Assembly (NCBI GenBank): GCA_011503125.2
Contig: WWBZ02000001.1
Coordinates: 1,302,001 to 1,366,000 of the forward strand
From: Botryosphaeria dothidea
Taxonomy: Eukaryota > Ascomycota > Dothideomycetes > Botryosphaeriales > Botryosphaeriaceae
Length of the DNA stretch: 64,000 nt
Direction of reading: 5' to 3'
Shown here: piece by piece, positions 1 through 9,980 of the stretch
Layout: every line of letters starts with the position of its first letter
Position numbering within the stretch: the stretch's first letter is position 1
Position numbers and translations under genes: made by a program
The notes under the pieces: generated by a model
Database searches by the model: none
Seen by the model: the letters and a program-made list of their open reading frames with translations, nothing else
What the model was told of the DNA's origin: nothing

Positions 1-756
1 ACATATAATTCTCTTTAACTGACTTTCAGGAAAGACCATTTGCTGCTACACTAAGGGGATCGCCATTGGAAATAGACGGGGGGAGCTTTGCTCGATCAGA
101 ACCATGCGCTCCAAGCGATGGTTGTGGAGGAGGGAAGGAGGTCTCATCATCCTTACCCCGTCTGAGCGCGTTCCATGCTTGGGTGTTATGGAGGAGTACC
201 GCGAGACCCTGGTCAAGACTCCCCAACGACTTTCAATATGCCAATGATATCGCTGGTCGCCGACACTGACCGCCGTCCCTATTCACTCGTCTTTCTTGCC
301 GACTCAGGTTTCCCTGGGGAAATGACCTGTATGGCGGCGTTGTCCCACCGCGGGATAGCATTCAGCCCACATCTCACCAACAGCTACAAGTAGCGCAAAC
401 ATCACATGTCTTTGGACACTCCAGGCTTTACGTGTGGAAACACAATGTTGTCTGGGTTCTATTTTATCTCGATTTTGGTTTCAGCGCTCGGCTGACAGGT
501 GAGGACGCACTCATTGCGGTTCGTGCACTCTTGCTGACAGAATCGAGTGTTCGTTCACAACAAGGGGAATATTTTTAGGTCTCGAAAATACTCACATGCC
601 ATTTCAAGGGAGATTTTGTTTTCCAAAGGGGTTTCGATTGGAATTTGCAGATAACCTACCGCCAGAACACCAAGGTCACAGCTTGTAAAATGAACAGGCT
701 CCCACTTCCTACACATGAGCTGCACGAATATGAAACATCCCAATCAACGAGAAGAC
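1..756. other. left edge, no confident gene
   Basis: I see no recognisable gene here. The stretch 655-717 could be the last coding exon of the minus-strand gene next to it: a splice donor lies at about 761 and a TTCGTGCAG acceptor at about 718, and the reading frame then closes after about 20 codons. The rest has only short overlapping open frames with no family resemblance. Confidence 0.3.
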
Positions 757-1260
757 TTACCTGCGGACAGACCTCGGAGGGTCCTTTGGCGGCACGGGCG
801 GGGGAGGAGGTGACGGCGACAGATGACGCTCACGACGAGTGGGTGCTCTCCTCGGAGTACACCCATCCTGCTTTGGAAAAGTAGGAGGAGCGGGCCGATG
901 TATAGCAAGCCTACGTCGCAGGCCGGCCTTGAGTGCCTGAGTCCTGCTCTGCGTCTTGTCCTCCTTCGGCGCTGCCGCCTCCGTCTCCTCCTGATGCACG
1001 TTTTGGTTCTGCCGCTGCACCAGCCACTCCTCGAAAGTGGGTTTGTTGGCTCCCGTTGCGATGCGCCCTTCCAAAGCGGCGAGGGTATAAGCACGGTGGC
1101 GCAGGATGTGGGCTTGTTCGCGGTCCATTTCGGGCAGCGTCTGAGTTGTGTTGGAGCGTCGCGTGTTGTTGGTGCCTCTGGTGGGAGGACCGGTGACGAA
1201 GGGATTGTGTTGAGTGGGGACCCTTTGAAAGGTAGTGTTCTCGTTAGCGTTCCTATTCAT
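757..1260 (-). CDS. hypothetical protein, possibly spliced at its 3' end
   Basis: This open frame of 167 codons starts with ATG at 1260. I do not recognise the product. It is hydrophilic: Asn/Thr-rich at the N terminus, with a central segment rich in Glu, Gln and Arg, and a C-terminal basic and proline-rich tail with a PPPPPVPP stretch that could bind SH3 or WW domains. No signal peptide or membrane segment is visible. The stop codon TAA is part of a perfect splice donor (AG|GTAAGT), so the true protein may continue into an exon near 655-717 rather than stop here. The neighbours give no functional hint. It could also be a chance open frame; composition is the only support. Confidence 0.35.
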   Translation of the reverse strand: MNRNANENTTFQRVPTQHNPFVTGPPTRGTNNTRRSNTTQTLPEMDREQAHILRHRAYTLAALEGRIATGANKPTFEEWLVQRQNQNVHQEETEAAAPKEDKTQSRTQALKAGLRRRLAIHRPAPPTFPKQDGCTPRRAPTRRERHLSPSPPPPPVPPKDPPRSVRR

Positions 1261-3096
1261 TATGGCAGCAGAGTTTTCTTAATTAGATTTCTTGAAGCGT
1301 ATGCTTGCAGAAATGTTGAGGAAATCCTGGCGGTTGGAATGAACGGAAACTGTAACGGGACGTTGATGACATTCACTTATTCCACCTTCATTCTGGTTAT
1401 TTAGATCATTCAGGGTTCTTCACGATGTTGTTGTTCAATTCTGACAATGTCGTGGTTGTCGTACAAAGACGTTGTTCCGTTTGTGGAGTTTCTTTGTTCA
1501 ACCTTCGCTTCTGTCCTTGAGCGGGTGGGCATGTTCTCATTATACGGTAATCACCAGAAAGTTCGCTGATCACCGACGAATTTGGGTTCAGTAATTGCTA
1601 TGACGCGCTATTTATCAGTCTTCGTGTGCTTTTTCACTTCGTTAATGTTCAACAAGAGACCAAATTGGGTCAGATGCCGAGAACGCTGCAAATATTGACA
1701 CAAGATCTACGGCGAACATACAAACCAGGAGCCCGTATAATGGAGGAAAAGCTTTCTTAAACTCAAATTTATCCTTTCATAGATCATATTAATCATACTT
1801 TAATTGCGCTATGCTTATCATTAGGCTTAAGCAGATCAGATATTATGCATTTGCTTTACTCGAATCGCAGCGCGGCCGCAGCACTACCAGCCGTAATGTT
1901 ATTGCTGAACTCCTATATATTTAAGAGGGATCAATCAGGCCCTCCAAGTGCACGCACATTCCACTTGATGTCCTCGTATCCCCCGCTTTGCGAAAGAACG
2001 TCCGGGATGGGGCGAGTACGAGATAGTTCGGATTAGCGCTTCCAACCATCCCGACCCGAACTACCCGCTTTTCTCGTAAGGAACCCTTTCTCCTTTGTAC
2101 CAACACGAGAAAGCGCGTGGTCAAGTAATACCGACAACGCGTCATTCCTTAGCTGGATATGGTTTAGATAATTCTTGCTGTTTCACAAACAATGGTCAAT
2201 CTATCGGGCTACTACATAGAAGAAAGATCGACGTACAACTGGCAAGACGGAAGACTCAGAGCAGTACTTGTATGCGAGAACTCGTATATCATTCGCATAC
2301 ACGGTTGATCTTGCGTTGTACGCTGATAGCTTTCACCTGTATTGCGACTGTCTAGATGATGTCATGAGACAACATAAATTTCCTTGAAGCTTGTCCGGCC
2401 TTTCAGTAGCGCTAAGCAACCGCCGCAAGAAGAGCTTGTCATGTGCCCAAGCCTAATAATAGTATTCAATACTCAGCCTCAAGTGCTAAACCTGGATGGG
2501 TTATCTGGACGAAAGATGATCTCGCTGGATAACAGGAATTAGACAAATAATCAGTAGGAAATTTTTAGTGAACTGTCAACCTACCTAGTTTTCTACCTTA
2601 CGTCCATCCTCACCCTTGCACGGACCGGTGTCTAATAACGGTGGAAAGGGTCTCACCGCTGTCCACAATGCATGCCTTGTAGCCAAGTGCTGCTCCGTGC
2701 TTCAAACATGGAGGATTGTGCTTCGTTGACTTCGGTCTCTTGATAATTGAGGCAAAGGTTTGCCTCGAATAGGACCCGAGTTCGGGTTCCACTACCCGTG
2801 GACGGTGAGTGGAAAGCCTAGAGACAAGTGCGAGTGTATAGAAGCTTTGGGCGCCTTTTATTCAAGATGTAGAACTGTCTTAAGTCTATTTTCAGTACTT
2901 TCGTATTGGCTGCGTCCAAATGCGGTACATTGGACACCCGAGCCCCTCGGATAGACATACGACGACACTGCAACGAGGCAACGTTCACACTACTTGTACG
3001 CGCGTCTTGATAAAGGATGGAACTCTATAAGAGTGCTTGCATTCTCGTGGGTTGTCTTTATCATCACACCATTCAATATTCTCCAACTTCTATAAG
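1261..3096. other. intergenic, no gene seen
   Basis: About 1.8 kb with only short open frames and patches of AT-rich sequence (for example around 1740-1850). No tRNA, repeat or protein remnant could be recognised. The right end must hold the promoter of the FAD oxidase. Confidence 0.5.
3026..3031 (+). promoter_or_regulatory. TATA-like box before the FAD oxidase
   Basis: TATAAG lies 71 nt before the start codon at 3097, in a segment followed by a pyrimidine-rich leader. The position fits a core promoter of a regulated, secreted enzyme. No expression evidence is available. Confidence 0.35.
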
Positions 3097-4950
3097 ATGC
3101 GAGTGCCACACTTCCTGTCCCTGCTTTGTCTCACAGCCTCGGTTGCTGGGCAATGCAAATGCGTGAGTATTCCTACTGCTTTGGCGTGTAATATCTAGAC
3201 TGACTCTTGGAAGATTCCTGGAAACGATTGCTGGCCGACTGATGAGACATGGTCTTCGTTCAACTCCTCTGTGAGCGGAAGGCTTTTGTCAACTACTCCC
3301 GTAGCAGCTTCTTGCTACCCTGGACCTGAACAAAATGACACTCAGTGTGCAGTAGTCAACGAGTTCTGGAAGGACGCGGCGTGGCAGGCCGAGCAACCAA
3401 TCGGATATGACTATCCTTTCAATAGGTCTTGCCTACCAGTGGACCTTGCAACAGGCGAAGTTCCCGGAAGTTGCACGCGCGGGGATATGCCTGTCTACGC
3501 TGTCAATGTGACCACTGAAGAAGATATCGTCAAGACAATCCAGTTTGCCAAGGAGAACAACATCAGGCTTGTCATCAAATCAACGGGCCACGACATTCTC
3601 AAACGGTAATTGACCATTGCCCATCTCACTGATGCTACTCATTTACTGACGCAACAAAGATCAACTGGATACGGAAGCCTGTCTATCTGGCTATACAACT
3701 TTCGCAACGGCGTTGAATACCATGAAGACTATTCATCTGTCAACACTTGTTCTGAATCAAATTGGACCGGAAGCGCCTTCACAATCAAAGGTGCATATGC
3801 CTGGTCGGATGTGTACCCAATGGCAAACGAGAAGAATGTTGTCCTTGTCGGCGGCAACAACAAAGGCCCATGTAGCACTGGCGGTTGGACTCAAGGCGGC
3901 GGTCACAGTGGCTTAGGTCATTACTACGGGATGGGCGCTGACCAAGTCCTCTCCGCCCGCGTCGTCCTGGAATCCGGAGAAATCGTCACTGCCAATCCAT
4001 GTTCCCATCCAGATCTCTTCAAGGCACTGCGAGGCGGTGGACCCGGCACCTACGGCGTCGTCACCGAAATGACATTCAAAGCCTTCCCCACCAGCAACGT
4101 CACAGTCACCTACATCGAACTCGGCTCCTCCACCGCCAACCGAACTGCCTTCCTGGACGCCATGGCCAACATGTACGCGTCCTTCCCCTATCTCTCCGAC
4201 GCCGGCTTCGCCGGCTACGGCACCTGGTCCATCAACAGCCCGGCCCCGCTCTTCGGAAACCACACGACCGCCTACATCCAATCCCTCACGCAGCTCAACA
4301 GCACCATCGAGCGCTCCGCCGCCGCCTTCGCGCCCGTCCTGGCCAAGCTAAACACCAGCGCCGACCTCTTCGTCAACGTCACCCACAAGGACTACCCCGA
4401 CTGGGGATCCTACTTCGACGGCAAAGCCGACACCATCGCGCCCGTCGGCACCGTCGGCGTCTCCGCTTCGCGCCTTTTCGACGGGCCCGCGCTCACGGGG
4501 AACTTCACCCGGCTCCGCGAGACCCTTGAGGTCATGGCTGGTCTGCCTGAGCAGCAGGCGTACCACAGCACCGGGCTGCACGGCGGCGCCATTCACGAGC
4601 ATGCGGACGACAAGCACTCGGCGCTGCTGCCGGCGTGGCGCAAGGCGTATCTACTGAACCTGGTTGCGCGGCGGTGGAACGGGGATAAGGCGCACGACGA
4701 CGACGTGAATGCGGACATCCGAGACGTGAAGATTCAGGCTATGAAGGAGTTGGCGCCAGACATGGGAAGTTACATGAACGAGGCGGATTATGGGAACCCG
4801 GATTGGCAGAAGGATTTCTATGGGGAGAACTACGGGATGTTGAGTGAGATTAAGGAGAGGTATGATCCGGACAGCGTGTTCTACTGCCTTACGTGCGTTG
4901 GGAGTGAGAAGTGGGAGGAGGACTTGGACGGTTCGCTGTGCAGACTGTAG
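3097..4950 (+). CDS. secreted FAD-linked oxidoreductase, berberine-bridge (BBE) type
   Basis: Three exons (3097-3162, 3214-3605, 3660-4950) join in frame to 582 residues. The first exon encodes a signal peptide (hydrophobic core LSLLCLTASVAG), so the protein is secreted. The FAD-binding type 4 (PCMH) domain follows: KSTGHD with His148, the residue that normally carries the 8-alpha-histidyl FAD bond, and a GPCSTGGWTQGGGHS segment whose Cys224 could make the second, 6-S-cysteinyl bond. The last 60 residues form a BBE domain with YMNEADYGNPDW and YDPDSVFYC. Such enzymes oxidise alcohols, sugars or secondary-metabolite intermediates with O2 and release H2O2. The substrate cannot be predicted. Several N-x-S/T sites fit secretion. 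A TATA-like box lies 71 nt upstream. No biosynthetic backbone gene is adjacent. Confidence 0.9.
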
Positions 4951-5608
4951 ATAACCTGCATTTCGGGCGTCTACTGCATATTTGCTTCAGTGTTACATAC
5001 GGATAAGTACTGCAGTCGACGATTAGCGCCATGTACTATATTCCTACGAACGTGTCAGACAGATGTGTCAAGCTACGAGGGGCTGTTGTCAGCACTGGAG
5101 TCAGTTCGGCATCGCGAATTTGCCAGTACTGATCAAGATTGCTACTGAGAGTTGAAGCATTCGTCTGAATGTCTTCGTCAGTAGATGTGCAGGACGCTTG
5201 CGTCCGAATAAATGTTATCAATCTCCATGAAAGCGCAAATCTCAAGGTAACTGCCGCCGACTCATGTTTGGGAGACCTCGTTGTATGGGAATGAATAGGC
5301 ATCAACTGATAAGGTGAATTTCTTATCAACAGCCCCGTTTTGCGAGCGGAGCAGTGGGGGCCAGCATTCTTACGACATCTCCGAACAGCTTAGCGTTAAA
5401 GGCTTATATGATCATACATGCGCATATGCAGGGTTTATGCCCCTCTGACAAGTTCAGCCTTGCCAATCTTGCACTCCGTCTTCAACATATCCTGCTTAAG
5501 GACCATCCAGCTCATGTACCCGGGTGTTACATGGAGTGATTGAGCTTGGTTCCTTATTGGTTTGTGAATAAACCAACCAGCCCAGGCAAGCCTTTCAGCG
5601 GATTCAAT
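4951..5608. other. intergenic, no gene seen
   Basis: This holds the 3' flank of the FAD oxidase and the upstream region of the STAND gene. Open frames are short and show no family resemblance. Confidence 0.5.
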
Positions 5609-8494
5609 ATGGTTCTTGATCCATTCTCAACCTTGGGCTTGGCTGGCAACATCATCCAGTTTGTCGACTTCACACTCAAACTTGTCTCTGATGCACGAGA
5701 GATTCAAGGCTCGGTAAAATGACTGACGTCGCGTCATGACTTCCTCGACAGCCATTCCCAACATCTTCTTGGAATCACGGCACTGATCAATGAGGCATCC
5801 GCCGATGGTGCAGCAGCTGTAGGCCCGCACCTGATAGGCCTCTGTAACAACTGTGGAGATATCGCCAATACCATTCAACAGGCTTTGGAAGATCTTAAGG
5901 CCAAGGAAGAGCGCACTCGTTGGAAGAGTTTCGTCCAGGCAATGAAGCAATCTGGAAGAACAGGGCAGTTTGTTGATCTGTCCAAGAAGATCGAAAAGCT
6001 CCAAGGCCTTTTAAACCTGCACCTTGTGGTGCTGATCACGTGAGTTAGACCGGCTCTTACTTCTTCGATTACGCCGCTAAGTGATGATGACAGGAAAAAG
6101 CAGTCGCACGTCTCACAACAGCTTGAAAGCCTCGCTGCTGAAAGTAGACGCTTGAATATGGACAGGACCAAGGACCTGCAATTTCTTAAGTCTGAAGTAA
6201 TAGACGCGCTCAACTCGCTTGACAAGAAGGCGAGCCTGCCGAAAACCTCTATTGACAAGCACATGTCCAAAATATCGTGGCAAAAGCCTGTCAGCGGCGC
6301 TGACATTGACGCTCTCTCCGGAAAAATGACAGCCCTGTCTGATAGGCTTTCAAAATTGACTCAAGAGGGAAAAGCAATAGCTTCGGAGCAGATGCTTTTA
6401 AGAAGTCTTTGGTTTCCGGCCATGCGTGAAAGAGAGGAAAATGTCGCCAGGGCAAATAACAGCACTCTTCACTGGATCTTCGAGGGCATGCCACCAGAAT
6501 CTTTCCAAGGTCGCCATCCAAATCTCCAACAGTGGTTAGAGCAGGAGAATGGTATCTATTGGGTTCGAGGAAAACCAGGCTCTGGAAAATCCACTTTGAT
6601 GAAGTATTTGAGCAATCATACAACCACCAAGAAGCTTTTGCAGACATGGGCATCTCCGAAGCGCTCCTTCCAAGCCTCGCATTTCTTCCGGTGTGCTGGC
6701 AGCAAGCGGCAAAGATCAATGAAGGGACTTCTTCAGTCACTGCTCTATGAAGTACTGCGCTAATGCCCGGAGTTGATCTGCTACGTCTATCTCGACCTGG
6801 ATGGCATGCACTACCAAAGCGACTATGAGCCCTGGAGCTTTACGGAGCCTCAGGAATCTGTGCAGCTTCTACGACAGCAGCAGGATGCTTCGGTTCGGTT
6901 CTGCTTTTTCATCGACGGGCTAGACAAATACGATGCTGAGTCGACTGGAGGAACTCATGCGGGCCTTGTCCGCAGTCTGAAAACCCTGGCAGAATCACCA
7001 GATATCAAGCTTTGTGTCTCAAGCAGACCTTGGACCGTCTTCATGGATGCCTTCGGGAGGAACCCTGAGCGCATGCTAGCACTGGAGGACCTTAACTGTG
7101 GAGACATCTACTCCTACGTCAGCAGTACCTTCTCGCAAAACCAGCGCTTCGTCGAACTGGAGTCTCAAAACAGACGCTATCATGAATTGATTGAAGAAAT
7201 TGTTGAGAAAGCACGGGGAGTATTCCTGTGGGTTTTTCTTGTTGTGCGCTCGCTGGAGAGCGGTCTGGAACATTCGGACCGCATCAGCGACCTACGACGG
7301 AGGCTGCGCTTGCTCCCACGAAACCTCAAAGCCCTCTTCCGCCAAATACTGGGAAATATGGATGAAGTATATCAACAACAGGCTGCGGAGCTTTTCAAGA
7401 TGATGCTGGATACTTCTTCACCAATATCACTCATGACGCTTTCACTTGCGGACGAAGAGGATGTCGACTTTGCCTTCAAGCCCCATCAGCCCTTGACAAC
7501 CGTCCAGATCCGTGATCGGCAAGAAATTATGCGCAGGCGACTTGATGCACGTTGTAAAGGCCTTGTGGAGGTGACAAAGCTCCCGACACAGCACTCTGCG
7601 AACGGCAGCCACTACTTCTTCTCTATGAAAATTGATTTTCTGCATCGCACCGTTCGAGACTTTCTGAAGAATAAAGAGATGGAGGACTTCTTTGAAAGGT
7701 TTACCCAGGACTTTAACTCTCACCTGGTGCTGGCCAAATCCTTTCTTGCCCAAATGAAAGTGATTCCAGTCCACAATAGTTCCGGGGTTGGACCACGGGA
7801 AATATTGCTTCAATACTTCGCACAATGCGCATGCAGACTGGAAAAAGGCATCGAAGACTACCACTTCAAAATTCTGAATGAGGCAGAACACGCGCTGTGT
7901 ATGGAAGCTCAAGCATATCTTGGATTCTTGGCACAGTGCGGACTTGCACGATATCTGGAGAGACGGATCGAATCTCGTCCAGGTCACCTGAGAGAAAAAC
8001 GGCCTCTTCTGGATTACGCTCTTAATCCACAAGTGGAAGAATCTTCAGACCGAAGGGTCATCAGAACGAACGTTGTTGAGGTTTTGCTTAAACTCGGGGC
8101 GGATCCAAACCAGAGATACGAGGACAATACGGTCTGGGGGCACTTTGCGCAGAAACTGAACGCGAAGGAATCCGTGTTTGATCTGCAGAGCTTGTTCTAC
8201 TCCACCTTGCTCCTTCTCCAGCACAACGGGGACCCGGCAAAATCTGTCTTGGTTGGATGGCAGAAGCGCCAGGGGGGTGGGCGAACTGGACGGGCCTCCG
8301 ATATATATGGGAGTGCTAAACTACCGCTTTATCTCAAAGCTATCGACGTGATTGGTCTGTGCGAGTTTTTCACGGCAAAACAGAGGAAAGATCTGTTTTT
8401 GATCTCCAGGCAGCAGAAGGTGGGGCTTAAAAATTGGCCGAGGTTGCTTCTGAATCAAGCTTTCTGGATAGGAGCGGGGCGTCTCTCGAGATGA
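5609..8494 (+). pseudogene. NACHT/STAND NTPase gene interrupted by in-frame stops
   Basis: The conceptual product is about 944 codons, with one good intron at 6040-6093. The N terminus (FSTLGLAGNIIQFVDFTLKL) is the fungal STAND N-terminal domain seen on NOD-like receptors. The NACHT core follows: Walker A GKPGSGKST near 6569-6595, Walker B CFFIDGLDKYD near 6902-6934, sensor motif CVSSRPW, and the winged-helix-like FLHRTVRDFL near 7640-7670. The C-terminal part is helical, with no clear WD40 or ankyrin array. Two in-frame stops break it: TGA at 5720-5722 and TAA at 6761-6763, the latter inside the usually conserved motif LLYEVLR-Q-CPEL, where one C-to-T change of CAA would create it. The 577 codons downstream stay open, so the damage looks recent. 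It may also be a sequencing error or unusual splicing. Family members act in fungal self/non-self recognition and cell death. Confidence 0.8.
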
Positions 8495-9980
8495 TTACAG
8501 AGCTCAACATTGGTTGAGTGACTTGTGGGCTAGTTATCGTTTGTTGTTCACTGCTCAAACTTTTCCACAGATGCTACTCGACGTTCTCATGGCAACTAAA
8601 TACTGATGTGCATCTTTGAAGGTCGATACTACTATGTGATATCAAGGGAACTTCGTGAAATGCAACCAGGAAATAAAACTTTAATGAATGCGCTGTGAAG
8701 GAAGTCTAAATGATGAAGGGCACCAAAGTATATTATGTTACTCAGCCTGATCAACACCTCACTCCAAGGGAAGCCGATAGTGGTAAGTTGGAAAGATCAA
8801 GGGAAGTCAGTAGTCCTGCGCAAGAGTCGTGGGTAAGCTGCGACACCATCATAAAAGCCTGGAGAAGCGTTGGCAGCTACAAAAGTAATATCACAGCTGT
8901 ATATGTATTCGGAGATGAGGTTGAGATAACAAGACCAGCACAAAATCACACGGAATGTGCCAGCAATAGAACATCCTACGCCATTTGATTTAATCACGCT
9001 CCGTGCGTCACCGCCACGAGTCCACGTCGTTTGCGCGCGCCTTGGTCTTCATACAACCTACCCTTCTTCACTTCTCGTCCCACAACATTCGGTCTCTCTT
9101 CTATCAACGACGAACTCATCAGATATCAGTACTTCGAGACTCTCTGATGATGTCTGGACAATTACTGCGTGCTTCTGGCTGCACAGCTTGATCAATGCAC
9201 ATCCCGCCTCTTGTCCCCCCCCCCCCCCGCCCCGGAGCTCTAGAAAACGTTCCCATTTCGTAAAGATCACTGGTGAAGGAAGCCAACAGCATTAGCAGAA
9301 AAGGTCCATCATCATTACCTGCCTGAAAGTCCCATCTACACACTCAAAGAATAGTGCTGGGGCCAAGACACGAGAGTTCATTCCATCCAAGGAACCGGCA
9401 GTGACAGAATGAGTAACATCAAAAACAGGAAGTACAAGAGATCTGATCACCTCGTTCGAAGCCTTTGATCTTATGTTCTGAGTGGTGCTTAGCAAGAGAG
9501 CAACCACTTAAGTATTCCAACTCAAGACAGTAGCCCGAAGCATGACGCATGAAGAAAATCAATGCCATTGAATCACGAAAAAGCTATCGAAGCGCAAATA
9601 ATTATCCAGCTCGCGGTTTACTTCTGATTCGATGATGCGTACCTGTGGGAGCAAAGTTCATTTCCCGCCCGTCCCCTACCAGCAGTTTTACCATTGCAAC
9701 TCCATGAAGTCAGAGCGTGCTCTCTGCCAACGCTTCCATCCGTCTTCGGGGTATTCCATTCCCGCGCAAGTCAGCAAATAAAATCAAAATAGCAAGGGCG
9801 ACTTGTGATCGTCAGCAAACTCATGTCCTTTACCCATCATTGCCGCAGCGTTCTATCGGAGAGTAATCCGATGATGAATGCTGCCTGATAGTATCACTTC
9901 CCAGCTTGTGATTGCGGCCTGTTGCTGAAACTGGAGTTGATTGTCCCGTCCGGGATGGTCATGATTAAGCCTCCGCGCCT
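8495..9980. other. intergenic, contains a C14 tract
   Basis: About 1.5 kb between the broken STAND gene and the 3' end of RAD7. It contains only short open frames. The one notable element is a run of 14 cytosines at 9215-9228. No RNA gene or transposon remnant could be recognised. Confidence 0.5.
9215..9228. repeat. poly-C homopolymer (14 nt)
   Basis: Fourteen C in a row, followed by GCCCC. It lies in non-coding sequence and is likely to vary in length between strains or reads. Confidence 0.9.

Noticed and set aside
5714..5751. 38-nt intron GTAAAA...CGACAG at the first stop of the STAND gene
   Set aside because: Too short for these introns and it shifts the reading frame away from the downstream conserved residues.
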